Assembly (NCBI GenBank): GCA_029207755.1
Contig: JARCOQ010000002.1
Location: 1,054,001-1,118,000 of the forward strand
DNA: 64,000 nt
From: Chamaea fasciata
Taxonomy: Eukaryota > Chordata > Aves > Passeriformes > Sylviidae
Direction of reading: 5' to 3'
In this document: in pieces, positions 1 through 10,557 of the stretch
Layout of the letters: each line of letters begins with the position of its first letter
Position numbering within the stretch: the first letter of the stretch is position 1
Made by a program: the position numbers and the translations under genes
Notes under the pieces: model-generated
Told to the model about the DNA's origin: nothing
What the model saw: the letters and a program-made list of their open reading frames with translations, nothing else
Databases searched by the model: none

Positions 1-341
1 AGTGCAGGAAGGAATTCTCGAGTCTGTGTTGCGATTGCGAATTAAATGGACAATTGCAAGGGAATGTTCAGGCTCCTCCTTGGTTCTCTTCTGCCCCTCT
101 CTCTACCATCTAAAATAACCACCCTGGGGGAGAGGAAGGGAATCGTCCTCACCACCACTTTCCCCAGGAAGCGGGCATAAAAGAGTTGGAATTCTTCATT
201 CCTGAGGTGAATGCCAGGCTCATGCCCTGCCCTGGGTTTCTAGCAACTCTGCACAACAATAACTTAAAGGCAGAACGAGATGTAAAAGTGCTTTTCTAAT
301 GCAATATTAAAGGCGAATTTTTTTGACGTGGCATGTCTTGA

Positions 342-347
342 AATAAA
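342..347 (+). terminator. Proximal AATAAA polyadenylation signal
   Basis: Canonical hexamer in AT-rich sequence ('gaaataaacatc'), followed by TG-containing sequence at about 353-362. A possible proximal end for the incoming plus-strand transcript. Confidence 0.35.
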
Positions 348-954
348 CATCAATGATATGTGACAAAGGATCATTCTTTATTTAAAAGAAACTCTCTGGG
401 GGAAGGAAACCTGGCTGCTTTTCCTTTGTTGTACTGTTCTTAACCGTGCTGAAATGCTTCATCCTGCTGCTTCTTCCTTTGCTTTGGTTTGGTTTTTTCT
501 CCTTTGGTTCTCCGCGCAGCTTCTGTTGGTCTCCATTTGGCTGTTCCCCACAAGCACATCCTTTTTTCGCTTGCTTCTGATAGAACCGGCCCCCTCTGCT
601 TCCCACAGTCCCAAGCTTTAAGCACCGGATTTAAGGAGCTGGCTTAGCCCATACGGGCTCTGAGGGACCAGCAGCCTGGATGCTTTTCCTGGAAGACCTG
701 GGAGCAGGTTTGTCCAGAACTCGCTGGAAACAGAGGTGTGGAGAGCAGCGTTCCCACAGCTCCGTGTTCAGCACGGCCGGGGGCTGCAGGAGCGCGGACG
801 AGGCCCCTGGGGCTGCTCAGCACAGCCAGGTACGTTCAGTGCATGTCCTTGCTGATAGCCTGTGCCTAACGTGACCACAGGGCTCAGTCCTGTCCTCGTC
901 CCAGTTCTCCAGGGAAAACACACTTCCAAGGTGAGCACAGGAGCAACGTGGTCT

Positions 955-999
955 TTGTATTAATTTTTTTTTTTTTTAAATAATTTTTTTTTTTTTTTG
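955..999. repeat. Poly-T tracts
   Basis: Two T runs of about 14 and 16 bases separated by AAATAA. Confidence 0.8.
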
Positions 1000-1349
1000 C
1001 ACCATCCGCCTGTCAAGTTTTTAGATTTTCATTTCCTTTTACTCCACGGACGTGGCCAGTGGAACCATGGGAAAAGATGTTTCTAATGCTGATTTTTGTG
1101 CGATTTTTTGAGCGAAGGTCTCGGCTCCGTTTCTTTTCTCCTCCCTGCTCTGGCTTGCTCGTTGTACAGTCCATCATGCAGCTATTCCATGCCTCACGTC
1201 TTGTCTTGATAAAAGTAGTTGAAGAAATTGTGTAAGGGGAGAAAAAAAAAGGTTCCTTTTCTTCATGTTGGAATGTCACTGGTACCTCAGCTCTGTTTGA
1301 TAATATGAACCAACCAGAACAAGAGAACAAATCCTTAGTGCTTGAACTA

Positions 1350-1355
1350 AATAAA
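1350..1355 (+). terminator. Distal AATAAA polyadenylation signal
   Basis: 'ctaaataaatacc' with U/G-rich sequence after it. GC content rises abruptly right of 1375, consistent with the end of a UTR. Confidence 0.4.
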
Positions 1356-1858
1356 TACCTGTCTCATTGGAAAGCTCTGGGTCTCTTCTCTCAGCACATC
1401 CAGCGCAGCGCAGGCGGGAGGTGCAGCTCCTCACGGGGGGGGCCGAAGTGCTGCAGGAGGCTTTTGTGAGGGCAGGAAGGCTTTTGGGGGGCTGTGTTTC
1501 GGAGGGGAGGTGGTGGAGGGCTGTTTTTGCTGTTGCTGCGGTGTCTCTGCGATTGTTTCCAGAGCCCGAGGAGCGATGCCGGGGCCGGAGCGCGGCCTGT
1601 GCCGGCTGCAGCTGTGCCTTTCTGCTCCTTTCCTGCTCCTTGCATCCGGCTGCTTCCTCTGCTCCCTTCCCAAAGGCACCTTGTGCGGCCTCACCACTGC
1701 CTCAGCTTCCCTGGGACACGGGTGCAGCAAGCCCAGCTTCCCTGAGGAGGATCCTCCTTAAGCCTCCTTCTTGCTGGAGACGGCAGCCGGGTCTGCGGGG
1801 CCGGGCAGGTGAGTAACAGATGCTCTTTGGTGAGTTACCCTTTGCTTTCCTGAAGGAG

Positions 1859-1975
1859 AGAATCGTGGAATCACAGCGTGGTTGGGTTGGAAGGGACCTT
1901 GAAAACCATCCAGTGTCACCCACTGCCAAGGGCAGGGACGCCTTCCACCAGCCCCATCCAAGCTGGCCAGTGGAG
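1859..1975 (-). mobile_element. CR1 LINE 3'-end fragment
   Basis: Starts 'agaatcgtggaatcacag', then 'ggttgggttggaagggacc', the reverse complement of the CR1 3' end, and continues to the 'ccttccaccagccccatcc' block. Truncated. Confidence 0.85.
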
Positions 1976-4447
1976 AAGGGGGATTACCTGGATTTGGTGT
2001 GTGCCCAAACCTTGGTCTCTTGGTCAGGCTCTTCACTGTTAAGAGGACCATGAATAAACTGGTCGTGAAACTGGAAGGCAGTGGTGGGAGTTGTGCTGGG
2101 ATTAGGGATATGGGAGCAGTCACGAGGGGGGGGGATGAGTTCCTGGAGAAGGTTTTTTGTCACCGGGGGGAGCTTCCGTTCCTTGCAGCTGGCACCTCCA
2201 GGCGCTGCCCTGGCTGGGAGCCTCTGGAAACACCACGTTCACCTCCTCGATTCCTCCTGGCTGCTGCCGTGGGTAGCCTTGGGACTCCCACCTCTCACTG
2301 GTATCCCAGTTCCCAACTTCCCTCTGGTGAAGGGGGTCTGGGTTAAACTGCAGAGACGGGGCTGCCGTGGAGCAGGGAATGGGCAGGGGCCCCCGCCTGC
2401 TCTGGAGGCTGCTCCTGGCCTCTCACGCATGGCTGCAGTGGGTCAAGCTCCTCTCCCAGCCCAGCTCCAAAATCCAAGAGGGAGTATCTGGCTCAGCTTG
2501 CAGGGTGCTTATGGTTTCTTTGCTCGCTGGTGGGATCAGCCCCCATTTTTCCAGGCCGGAGGAGCCACAGCATCCACCTGGCAGCATCTGCAGAGCCGCT
2601 GCAGCAGCCGAGCCGTCTCCTCGCTGCAGTTCCGCTTCCAGCGCCCGAATCCTCCGCAAACCGAAGTGCAAGGGCTCTCCCTGCCTGCTGCAGCAGCACC
2701 TTTTTCCATGCTGGGCATGTCCCGGCTCCGAAGGATGAGAAATGGGGTGGGCAGGCTGCGGCATGGGCTGCCAGCGCTCCAGCAGTCAGGGAGGCAGCTG
2801 CAAACACCCGGACCTCGGAGCAGCTTCTCCCTCCCATCTGCGCTGCCTCCTCCTCTGCTGCTCTCCCGCTGCCTGAGCCGGCCTTTCCAGGCTTGCTGGG
2901 CTTGGGGTTTCACCAATGGAATTGGTTTTTTTCATCAGTTTAAGGGATTTTCCATCAACTGGCAAAAAACCCGGTTTTATTTTCCCCCCTCTTCAACCAT
3001 TTTTCCCTTCCCCACCCCGGTGCGAGCGCATGGTAAAGTCACACGTGGCTTTTCATAAATTATTTAGGATCCTCTTGGAGGAGCAGAATGGAGCTGGCTG
3101 CCCAGATCGATGCTGGAGAGGCCGGGCTCGAGCGTGTCAGGAATTAAATGCCTGGGGAATTGCAGCTCTGCCCTTTCCAGGAGGATAAGGGGTAGGGAAG
3201 GGCTGGAGGCAGCTGGGTGATGATGCTCCTGCTGCCCCACAGCTCTGCCCTGCTGGGTTGGGAGGCAGGGGTGCTGTTCCCAAATGGAATTTTCCAGGCT
3301 TGTCACCTGTTTCCGAGGGTTTGGGTATTAAATTAGAGCCATTTTGAGTGCTCGCTGTCGGCCACCCGGAGAGCACGTCTGGAACGAGGATGTTATTAAA
3401 GGCTTGATTACAGTTATTGCTAATTAAGGCCCTGAAGTGTCCCTCCCACAGCCAGTGGGTGCTCAGATAGAGGGCAGGGAAGGGAGAAAATGGGATTTAT
3501 CGATGCTCCCAGCACTGGTGGTTTGGCACTGACCTTTCCTGCATTTATCCCAGCTTGGGAAGGGGGGCTGTATGGAAATTGGAGCTTTGATCCTGACGTT
3601 TCCTGAGCTGCTGGATTTCCAGAGAAGTGGGTTTGCGAGGGTCGCGTGGCCCCCAGCTGATTCCTGTGCCGTGGGATATTGTGGGATTCGTTTTCCAGGA
3701 GATTTGTGGGCATGGTGGACATTCATGGCTTGTGCCTGCTCCTTATTGCGGATCCCCTTTTTCTGAGGGTTTTTGGAGCTTTCCTCCGTGTTTGGAGCTT
3801 CAGCAGCTCTCCCTGCTGGGAGAGAGGAGTGCTGCGAGTCTGGACTGGAGCTGGGAATGGAGCAGGTCAGCCCTGATCTCTGTCCCTCAGCACTCCTTGT
3901 CCCTCTGGTCCTACTCAGAGGCACCACGAGCTCCTGGGAAGCCCCTCCTGAGGGGAGCAGACCAAGCCAGGTACTTCTGTGGGCTGGGGTTCTATTGTTT
4001 GTGCTTCCAAAATTATTTATATCCTATTTAATTGCTCCTTCATTTAGCTCCCTAGTGCAGGGCCTGCCTCCCACCAGCTGTTCCCACCGGCAGCGTGAAG
4101 ACCCCGGGAATTGCTGCTGCTGGTCCAGCACTGTCCTCACCTGGATTGCTCCGTGCCCCTGGATCTCTGGGAGACCAGCACAGCAGGAGAGAAGCAGGAA
4201 CAGTTTTGGGATGTTCAGGTACTGCAGGGATGAGGAGTGTGGGCGTCTGAGCTTGGAAAAAGGAGCTTTTGCAGGTCAGCAGCTGGACATGGCACGGGAA
4301 GGGTGGACAGTTTCTAGGTCGTGCTGCTATTGGTAACAAGTTTCCAGCTCCTTCCATCTCCCAGTGTTGTCTCGCCTGGGATTATGTGCCTCGGCCGGTG
4401 AATCATAAAATGGATATTGGATTGGTAAATTAGATATTTGAGTAAAA

Positions 4448-4890
4448 TTCTTCCCTGTGAGGGTGGTGAGGCCCTGGCAGAGGTTGCCCGGAAAGCTTCT
4501 CAATATCCCATCTGTCCCTGCCCTGTGGCAGTGGGAAGCCATTCCCCGTGTCCTGTCCCTCCGTCCCTTGTCCCCAGTCCCTCTCCAGCTCTCCTGGAGC
4601 CCCTTTAGGCCCTGGCAGGGCTCTGAGCTCTCCCTGGAGCCTTCTCCTCTCCAGGTGAGCCCCCCCAGCTCTCCCAGCCTGGCTCCAGCCCTGCAGCAGC
4701 TCCGGGGCCTCCTCTGGGCTCTCTCCAGCAGCTCCAGCTCCTTGTGCTGCTGGCCCAGGGCTGGGGCGGCTCTGCAGGTGGGGTCTCACCTGGGCACAGG
4801 GGCAGAATCCCCCTGCCCTGCTGCCCACGCTGGGGGACCAGCCCGGGACATGGGGGTCTGGGGATGCCAGCACACACAGCTGGGACGTGT
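4448..4890 (-). mobile_element. CR1 LINE fragment with a small internal inversion
   Basis: From 4500 the sequence is reverse-oriented CR1 ('cagtgggaagccattcccc', then 'agccttctcctctccagg', then 'gggtctcacctgggcacagg'). The adjoining 50 bp (4448-4497: 'gagggtggtgaggccctggca') is CR1 in the opposite orientation. The 3' tail is missing. Confidence 0.85.
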
Positions 4891-5544
4891 CACAGGTCAG
4901 AAATGGGGACAGTGGCCCTGTGTCACGGGGGTTGCTTCATTCCCGTGCCCACCCCTGGGTGCCGGGCCAGTGGCCCAGGAGCAGCAGTGCCCTGGGAGGT
5001 GCCGTGAGTGAGCAGGGTCCCAGGCACAAGGGATGAGGATGCAGTGGGCTGTGTGGGACTGGATCCTTCTCTTCTCCAGCCCTTGGGAGCTGGGGCTTGT
5101 GCTGGAATTAACAGAGGGACGGAGGGGCTGAATCCCTGGCTTAGAAGCTGGGAGCCAGGCGTGGCTCCTGCTTTACACAGATCCAGGGATTCTGTTCAGC
5201 CACCTGGAAGCTAAAGTGGGGCTGGCAGTGCCTGACCCTGTGCTGGGCCCTTCCCAAGGGGAGATGCCTCATCCCGTGGCTCCGTGATGCAAAGCACACG
5301 ATGGTGGTTCTCTTGCTCTGGAGGAGGATTTTTGGGGCAGCTTGGTCCCTTCTGTGTCTCTTTGGGACCGCTGTGCCACACCCAGAGGCTGGAGGTGCGA
5401 CCCCAGAGCTCCCGGTTGGAAAGAGAGGGAGGCAAAGGGGAGCTGGTGACATCCCTGGGCAGCTCTCCAGGGGGACACAATCCTTCCCACCCCCGGAGGT
5501 GGCTGAAGCTGAGCCCTCCCTCCTCATCCTCACTCACCCACAGG

Positions 5545-6684
5545 CCAGGACTGGTTTTTCACTGCCTTTATTAGACTTCAAAGAGGTTTTTTTGTCTTTT
5601 TTTTTTCTGTTCCCGGGAGCGGGTGCGCAGCAGGAGGGAGGCAGGGAATGCAGGAGAGGATGAGGATGGTGTGTTGGGATATCCTAATCCCCCAATGGGC
5701 ACAGGGGTGAACTGACCCGGGGCTCTAAAGCAGGAGCAGGCTGGGGTGCTGGTGTCACTGGTGGTTTTCTATCCAGCTATGGGGTTTGTAATTCCTAAAT
5801 TCAATGTCAGTCGTGGTTCCGGGATACCATCCTGGCTCTAGGGGCGACACTTGGCGGCTGTTCCTCACCTCTTCCGTCGCCCAACCAAAACCCTGAGCTG
5901 CTGCTTGTCCCCTGGCCTGTGTGTCCCCCCTTAATCCCAAATCCCTGCTGTGAAGATCCCGGCTTGGCTGCCAGAAAGGCTCCCTGCTCCCCATGGAGTG
6001 CTGCCTGTCTGTCCCTCCCAAAAGTCAGGGTGAACCTGTGTGTCCCTCCTACTTGGCTGGAGAGGCTGGGATATTCCCTGGGCTCTTCTCAGCCTAGTTC
6101 CCAAGGGTTTAACTCCAGCTCCTGAGGGTTTTTGCACCATTTCTCCAACTTGGCCAGGCCCAGAGGACCGGTGCGAGTTGGAGAGGGTTGGAAATCCTGC
6201 AAAGGTTTTCATCCTCCTTCATCTTTTACCCACCTCTTGAGCATCCCTATGGTTGTCCCCGTGTCAGCTCCTACTCCAGTGCTGCAGCCTCTCCCAAAAA
6301 AAAAAGCCCTTAAAAAGCCTCTGCATGGTGGGGCTCACCCAGCCAAAAAAGATCCAGTCAATTCCCCCAAATTAAGTAAGTCCCCTTTGCTCCCAAACCC
6401 ATATTTCTGCAGCCAGCTCCCTGTGGAGATTTGGGATGGGGAAGCTCTGCCAACAGCCCCGGCAGCTCCCCGGGCCCTGTGCCGATGGGAATCGGATGCT
6501 GTGGGGTTCTGGAGTGGGTTTGGGGGGGGCTCTGAAGCACCTGGGGGCTATTTAATGCAGAAGCTGGGGCTGGGAGCAGGACGCGTGTGGGAGTCTGTCC
6601 CCAGGGTGTTTTGGGGAGGCCGAGGGGAGCTCAGGGCAGGTTCCAAGGCAGGGCCGGGGAGCAGAGCAGGGGCTGTGGCCCAGC
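5545..6684 (-). other. PLEKHB1: PLEKHB1 3' UTR (predicted)
   Basis: This is the sequence downstream of the stop codon on the minus strand, up to about 20 nt past the canonical AATAAA at 5572-5567. No other convincing coding sequence or transcript lies between. An ATTAAA variant at 6556-6551 could give a shorter, about 150-nt UTR. The cleavage position is estimated, not observed. Confidence 0.6.
5567..5572 (-). terminator. Polyadenylation signal AATAAA for PLEKHB1
   Basis: The plus strand reads TTTATT, so the minus strand reads AATAAAGGCAGTG. It is a canonical hexamer on the right strand, 1.1 kb below the PLEKHB1 stop. Confidence 0.6.
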
Positions 6685-6821
6685 CTAAAACCAGCACGGC
6701 ATCCACATGAAGGAGCCCAGGGCGGCGCCGGTGGCGGCCCCCGCCAGCAGCCCCAGCGCCATCTGGTCCCCGGAGACGCGGTAGGGATCCTCGCGCACGA
6801 TGACGTGGGTCACCCCGGGAG
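6685..6821 (-). CDS. PLEKHB1: PLEKHB1 coding exon 6 (C-terminal anchor and stop)
   Basis: The acceptor CCTCACAG|CT completes Ala147. The exon then encodes PGVTHVIVREDPYRVSGDQ, the hydrophobic anchor beginning MALGLLAGAATGAALGS, and the terminal MPCWF followed by TAG at 6687-6685. Conservation of the small-residue-rich hydrophobic tail is characteristic of both evectins; the Cys-Trp-Phe end is PLEKHB1-like. Confidence 0.96.
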
Positions 6822-9800
6822 CTGTGAGGGAAAACGGGGCTGTGAGTGACAAGGGGACAGCCTCGGGCACGCCCCAGGGCCGCCGGGCCACTCACCTCCG
6901 TACTGGTGGCCGTAGTGGCCGGAGCTGATGTAGGCGGCCTGGTGGGAGTCCAGGGGCACCGTCTGGTAGTAGTCGTCGTCGTAGGGGTCGTACACGTGCA
7001 CCTGGAGCGGCGTGGGGGGGAATTTGGGGGTCAGGCTGTGGCTTCCCCTGGAAGGAACGGGGCCCTGAGGCCCGTGCGGGGGGAATCCAAATGGTCCCAA
7101 GGGCTGGGGGCAGCCTGGGCTCCGGGCACCCTGACTCTGCCCCTTCCTTGGCATCTTAGCTGTGTCCCTGCCACCTTAACAGTGTCCCCGCCACCTTAAC
7201 TCTGCTCCCATTCCCTTCACCTGTTCCTCTCACCTTTTCTGTGCCCCTGTCACCTTAACTGTGTCCCCATTTCCCCTTAATAGTGTCCCTGTTCTCCTTA
7301 ACTGTGTCCGTATAATCTTAATATCATCCCTGTCACCTTACCCATGTCTCTGTCATCTTAGCCGTGTTCCTGTCACCTCAGCTCTGCCCCCATTCCCCTT
7401 AGCAGTGTCCCTGTCACCTTAACAGTGTCCCTGCCACCGTAACTCTGCTCCCATTCCCTTCCCCTGTTCCTGTCACCTTAACTGTGCCCCTGTCAACTTA
7501 ACTGTGTCTCTGTTCCCCTTACCTCTGTCCCTATAACCTAAACCTTGTCCCTGTCACTGTACCCACATCTCTGTCATCTTAGCTGTGTTCCTGTCACCTC
7601 AGCTCTGCCCCCATTCCCCTGAACAGTGTCCCTGTCACCTCAACTGTGCTCCTATTGCCTCTAACTGTCCCTGTCACCTTTAACTGTGAGTCCTTGTCAC
7701 CTTAACTGCGTCCCACCACATCAACTCTGTCCCCATTCCCCTTAATGGTGTCCCTGTCACCTTAACAGTGTCTTTGTCTCCTTACCTGTGTCCCCGTAAC
7801 TCTGTGTCCCTGTCACCTTAACTCCCGTCACAGTCCACCAGTCAGTGACAGTGGCTCTGTCACCTGCCATCGGAGGTGGCATCCAGCCCCTCCCCACCTT
7901 CTTCCCTGTGGCTCCAGGGACTTTACTCCCTGTGTCCCGAGGCTGCACAGAGGGTGTTGGGGAGCCCCCCCAAGCTCGGCGTCAGCCTGGGTGGGAGCAG
8001 GGTTGGGGTAACCTCTCCCAGCCCAAATCCTGGATCCCAAATCCCGTGCCAGGATGGTGTCCCTGCTCAGGGGGACGAAGCCTCACCGGGGTGGATTTAG
8101 ACTCCAGCACGGCCATCTTCCAAGCACTGCAAACAAAACAGAGGCACTCATTTTTGGTGGGTGCTGGAGAGCTGGGAATTGTCCCCTTCCTCCCCACGGG
8201 GACCTGGATGTGGCCATGGGGCCAGCACTATTCTTTAATTCCCTATTAAATGAGAGCTAGGATATGAGCTGGGAATGTGCTGGGACGTATCCCACACCAC
8301 AGGGATGGGCACAGGAATGGCCCTGGCTAAAACAAGAGCAGGCAGGAAAATGACACCTAAATTTGGGGGGGGAGAGCACATAATGGGTGAATTTCCACTC
8401 AGCTGAGGTCAAGCTCAGTTCTCCTTGGCCACAGCTGAACGTTCCCATCCATCCAAGTTCAGCTGAACGTTTCCCGCTTCTCATTTTTAAAATTTTTATT
8501 TTTTTAAAGAAATCAATTTTTATAAAAATAAAACTATTTTTAAAAATTAATTTCTAATTTCTTTTAGAAGTAAATAGAAGTGGAACAGCGCCAAAAAGGG
8601 CAGTTTGCCTCAAGCCACTGAGGGCTTCACATTAAGACTTTTTATTTCCAAATAGTGATGGAAACCCTTCTCCTTAGTCAGGCCAAGGGGGGGGATTTCT
8701 TATCCACGAGGAAAATCCCCCATCAGGAGACCAACTGCTTAAAACCAGCTGCTTTTGACTCTGGATTATTCAGTGAGAACCCCAAGTCTCCTGCACCTTT
8801 CACCCTGCAAGCGTGTTTGAGAACACGGGCTGGGGGCAGTTTTAGCCAAGAGTGGGATGTGCTGGGAGCGGGACAGGGCTCTCGTGCCCCCAGGCCCTTT
8901 CCAGGCTGGGATAATTGGGATGGAAAAGTCACTTACACGGCGTCATCCTCGCTCTCGGCACACAGCGTGGTCTTGGAGCCGTCCCGCAGCACCACGGTCA
9001 GCAGGCAGTCCCGGCTCCTCCCCTCGGGTGGCTGCACGTCTGGGAAAGGAAAGGATGGGGATGGGATCCAGCCTCAGCCAAGGAGATGCCCCAGAGACCC
9101 TCCCCGGGGCTCCAAATTCCCCCTGGCACAGGAGATGGTGGGTTTAGTTTTGGCTCCATCTCCACGTGCAGGATGCGGTCAGGATCTCACAGGTTAAAAG
9201 GCAACACAAGGAATGAGCCGATGGGCAGAAACCTCCGCCCCCACGGCAGCAAGAACATGGAAGGGCAGCAAACTGCTAAAAACCTGCTCGAGGCCACGAG
9301 GCTGAGCTGCCTTTGCTCTGAACTTGCCAGAGCGCACTCAAATTTTGTAGGAACGGGAGATGCTCATTGCTGGAGTGGGATCGTGAGCTCGAACAAGAGC
9401 AAAATCTTAAATCCTCGAGGCTCATGTGTCTTCCCCGGTTCTGCAAGCTTGGCAGGACCCTCCAGTGAGCACAAAGCTGTGGGATTGTGCTCCCACCACC
9501 GCTCCCAGCCCGAGAAAGGCGCTTTGTGCGGAGGCCGTGGGCTGCGGGGCCCAGCCAAGCTGCTGCTTTGTTCTCCTTGTTTGTGCGAGACGTGAGCGAT
9601 GAGTCAGGGCCGTGGGATCCTGTTTGTTACAAGCACAAACCAGGAGGAGAGATCCTTCCTTCCTCCCTTCCCTCCCTTCTTTCCCTTCCTTCCCTCCACC
9701 AGGAAAAGCGCTGGCAGAGATGCTCCAGCGTCTCCTGCCTGGGGATGAGGAGGGGTGAATGAGGCGGCCTGGGTTATTTTGGGGATGTGCACAGGTGGAG

Positions 9801-10535
9801 CATGGGTTAAGAGGGGTGCAGCCACACGCGGGATGGGGTTGGGAATGCAGGGCTCCGAGCGGGGGCTGGCCTCACCTTTGCACTCGCGGCCGATCCGCAC
9901 GTCCCGGCAGCTGTACTTGATGTGGATCCGGCCGTCCATGTCCCGCTGCGTCTCATCGTGGTAGTAAACCAGGCTGCCATCCAGGTAGAGGACAAACCAG
10001 TTCCTCTTCCAGCGGCGCAGGATGGAGCCTGGTGGGGCAGGGAGCAGGTGAAGGACCCCAGCGAGCCCGGTGGGACACGGCCAGCGCGCTCACCAGACCC
10101 GACCTCGTCCCCCAAACTTGGATCCCTCCAGCTCCCGTGAGCCGCTGCGTCCCACAGGACACCTGTGCCTGGCATGAGCATCCGGGGCAGCGTGACCAGG
10201 TGGCTTTAAATGGGCAGAAGCTGCCAAAAAAGCCATCAGGGCACTGGGTGCTGCCCTGCTGAGCGCACGGGAGCGGATCCAGCCCCGGACACGGAGCCGT
10301 GTGTGTTCTCATGGCAGGCAGCCCCTCTCTCCGCTTACGTAAATCCGCGAGCGGCTGAGCCACAATCTCCCTGCTGCCGTGGATTACCCGCTCAGGTTGG
10401 GGCTCCTGGTGTCCCCCACACCCCACCTCTTCCCAGCAAACCTCTCTGGGCTTTTTTGGGGGGGATCCCAACCTGGAAAGCTCAAGGGTGGCACTTACTC
10501 TGCCGCCAAAGCCAACCGCTCTTCACCAGCGCCAT
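6685..10535 (-). CDS. PLEKHB1: PLEKHB1 (evectin-1), complete six-exon coding region
   Basis: Joining minus-strand exons 10535-10499, 10028-9876, 9039-8937, 8126-8087, 7001-6896 and 6821-6685 gives 576 nt, or 191 residues plus TAG. All introns are GT-AG and every phase fits. The start MALVKSGWLWRQ, the core ILRRWKRNWF, the block DVQPPEGRSRD and the end GAATGAALGS...PCWF match my recollection of mammalian PLEKHB1. A PH domain spans about residues 2-110, with the invariant C-terminal-helix Trp at residue 100. A Tyr/Asp-rich linker spans about 112-160, and a hydrophobic C-terminal segment (about 167-188) is the likely membrane anchor. In mammals the protein is a phosphoinositide/Gbeta-gamma-binding post-Golgi membrane protein, abundant in photoreceptors and brain. 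The start ATG has a strong context (GCAGCCATGG) and corresponds to the shorter mammalian isoform; no N-terminal extension is seen. PLEKHB2 is the alternative, but the linker and the PCWF end favour PLEKHB1. Confidence 0.95.
6896..7001 (-). CDS. PLEKHB1: PLEKHB1 coding exon 5 (Tyr-rich linker)
   Basis: 106 nt with acceptor CTCCAG|GTG and donor GGAG|GTGAGT. It encodes VHVYDPYDDDYYQTVPLDSH (112-131) and on to residue 147, a Tyr/Asp/His-rich linker. Several YxxY-like clusters are visible. No catalytic function is expected. Confidence 0.95.
7148..7830. repeat. Degenerate 20-bp minisatellite in PLEKHB1 intron
   Basis: About 34 imperfect copies of a unit close to GTCCCTGTCACCTTAACTGT fill most of the intron between coding exons 4 and 5. 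Variants such as 'ctgcccccattcccctt' recur at larger intervals. The block at 7341 recurs at 7562 (221 bp) and that at 7198 recurs at 7441 (243 bp), which is about 11 or 12 units, so there is higher-order duplication. Confidence 0.85.
8087..8126 (-). CDS. PLEKHB1: PLEKHB1 coding exon 4 (40-nt microexon-sized, PH helix)
   Basis: Only 40 nt. Acceptor TTTGCAG|T and donor CCCCG|GTGAGG. It completes Val98 and encodes AWKMAVLESKSTP (99-111), the C-terminal PH helix with Trp100. It is too short to appear as an ORF by itself; it is recognised by its match to the WKTALLEANSTP segment I recall from the mammalian protein and by the phase fit. Confidence 0.92.
8481..8570. repeat. AT-rich low-complexity tract in PLEKHB1 intron
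   Basis: Runs of T and A with self-complementary segments (AAATTTTTA..., TTTTTATAAAAATAAAA) contrast sharply with the GC-rich flanks. Confidence 0.7.
8937..9039 (-). CDS. PLEKHB1: PLEKHB1 coding exon 3 (PH domain)
   Basis: 103 nt with acceptor CCCAG|AC and donor CCGT|GTAAGT. It encodes residues 64-98, including VQPPEGRSRDCLLTVVLRDG and the LCAESEDDAV block leading into the C-terminal PH helix. Entry phase 1 and exit phase 2 match the neighbouring exons. Confidence 0.95.
9654..9698. repeat. Polypyrimidine (CCTT)n-like tract in PLEKHB1 intron
   Basis: About 45 nearly uninterrupted pyrimidines built of CCTTCCT/CCCTTC. A consensus AP-1 site TGAGTCA (9600-9606) lies 50 bp to the left. Confidence 0.75.
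9876..10028 (-). CDS. PLEKHB1: PLEKHB1 coding exon 2 (PH domain core)
   Basis: 153 nt with acceptor CACCAG|GC and donor AAAG|GTGAGG. It encodes residues 13-64. It includes the basic beta1-beta2 segment ILRRWKRNWF, which in PH domains contacts phosphoinositide headgroups, followed by strands with YYHDET and the cysteine-containing SCRDVRIGREC. Confidence 0.95.
10499..10535 (-). CDS. PLEKHB1: PLEKHB1 coding exon 1 (start codon exon)
   Basis: The ATG is at 10535-10533 (minus). The exon encodes residues 1-12 and the first base of Ser13, then the donor A|GTAAGT at 10498. It starts PH-domain strand beta1 (GWLWRQ). The same exon continues upstream as 5' UTR to a tandem acceptor at 10558/10561. Confidence 0.93.
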
Positions 10536-10557
10536 GGCTGCCGCAGGCTTCGCCGGA

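Larger units (their letters stand above)
1..1375 (+). other. RAB6A: Probable 3' UTR end of a plus-strand gene, candidate RAB6A
   Basis: No coding exon is readable. The stretch is AT-rich with U-rich tracts and carries AATAAA at 342-347 and 1350-1355. The second is followed within about 10 nt by a U/G-containing downstream region. In mammals RAB6A lies tail-to-tail with PLEKHB1, which is the arrangement expected here. The name rests on that gene order only; the RAB6A C-terminal coding exon would lie left of the window. Confidence 0.4.
1376..5544. other. Intergenic spacer between converging genes
   Basis: GC-rich, with many long open frames on both strands that overlap one another and match no family I know. 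It contains two CR1 relics (1859-1975 and 4448-4890). I see no splice-supported gene here. Confidence 0.6.

Noticed and set aside
2081..3058. 325-codon plus-strand frame
   Set aside because: GC-rich intergenic sequence with equally long frames on the opposite strand. Composition is not protein-like.
7148..7830. CRISPR-like repeat-spacer array
   Set aside because: Continuous degenerate 20-bp tandem units without unique spacers, in an intron of a vertebrate gene.
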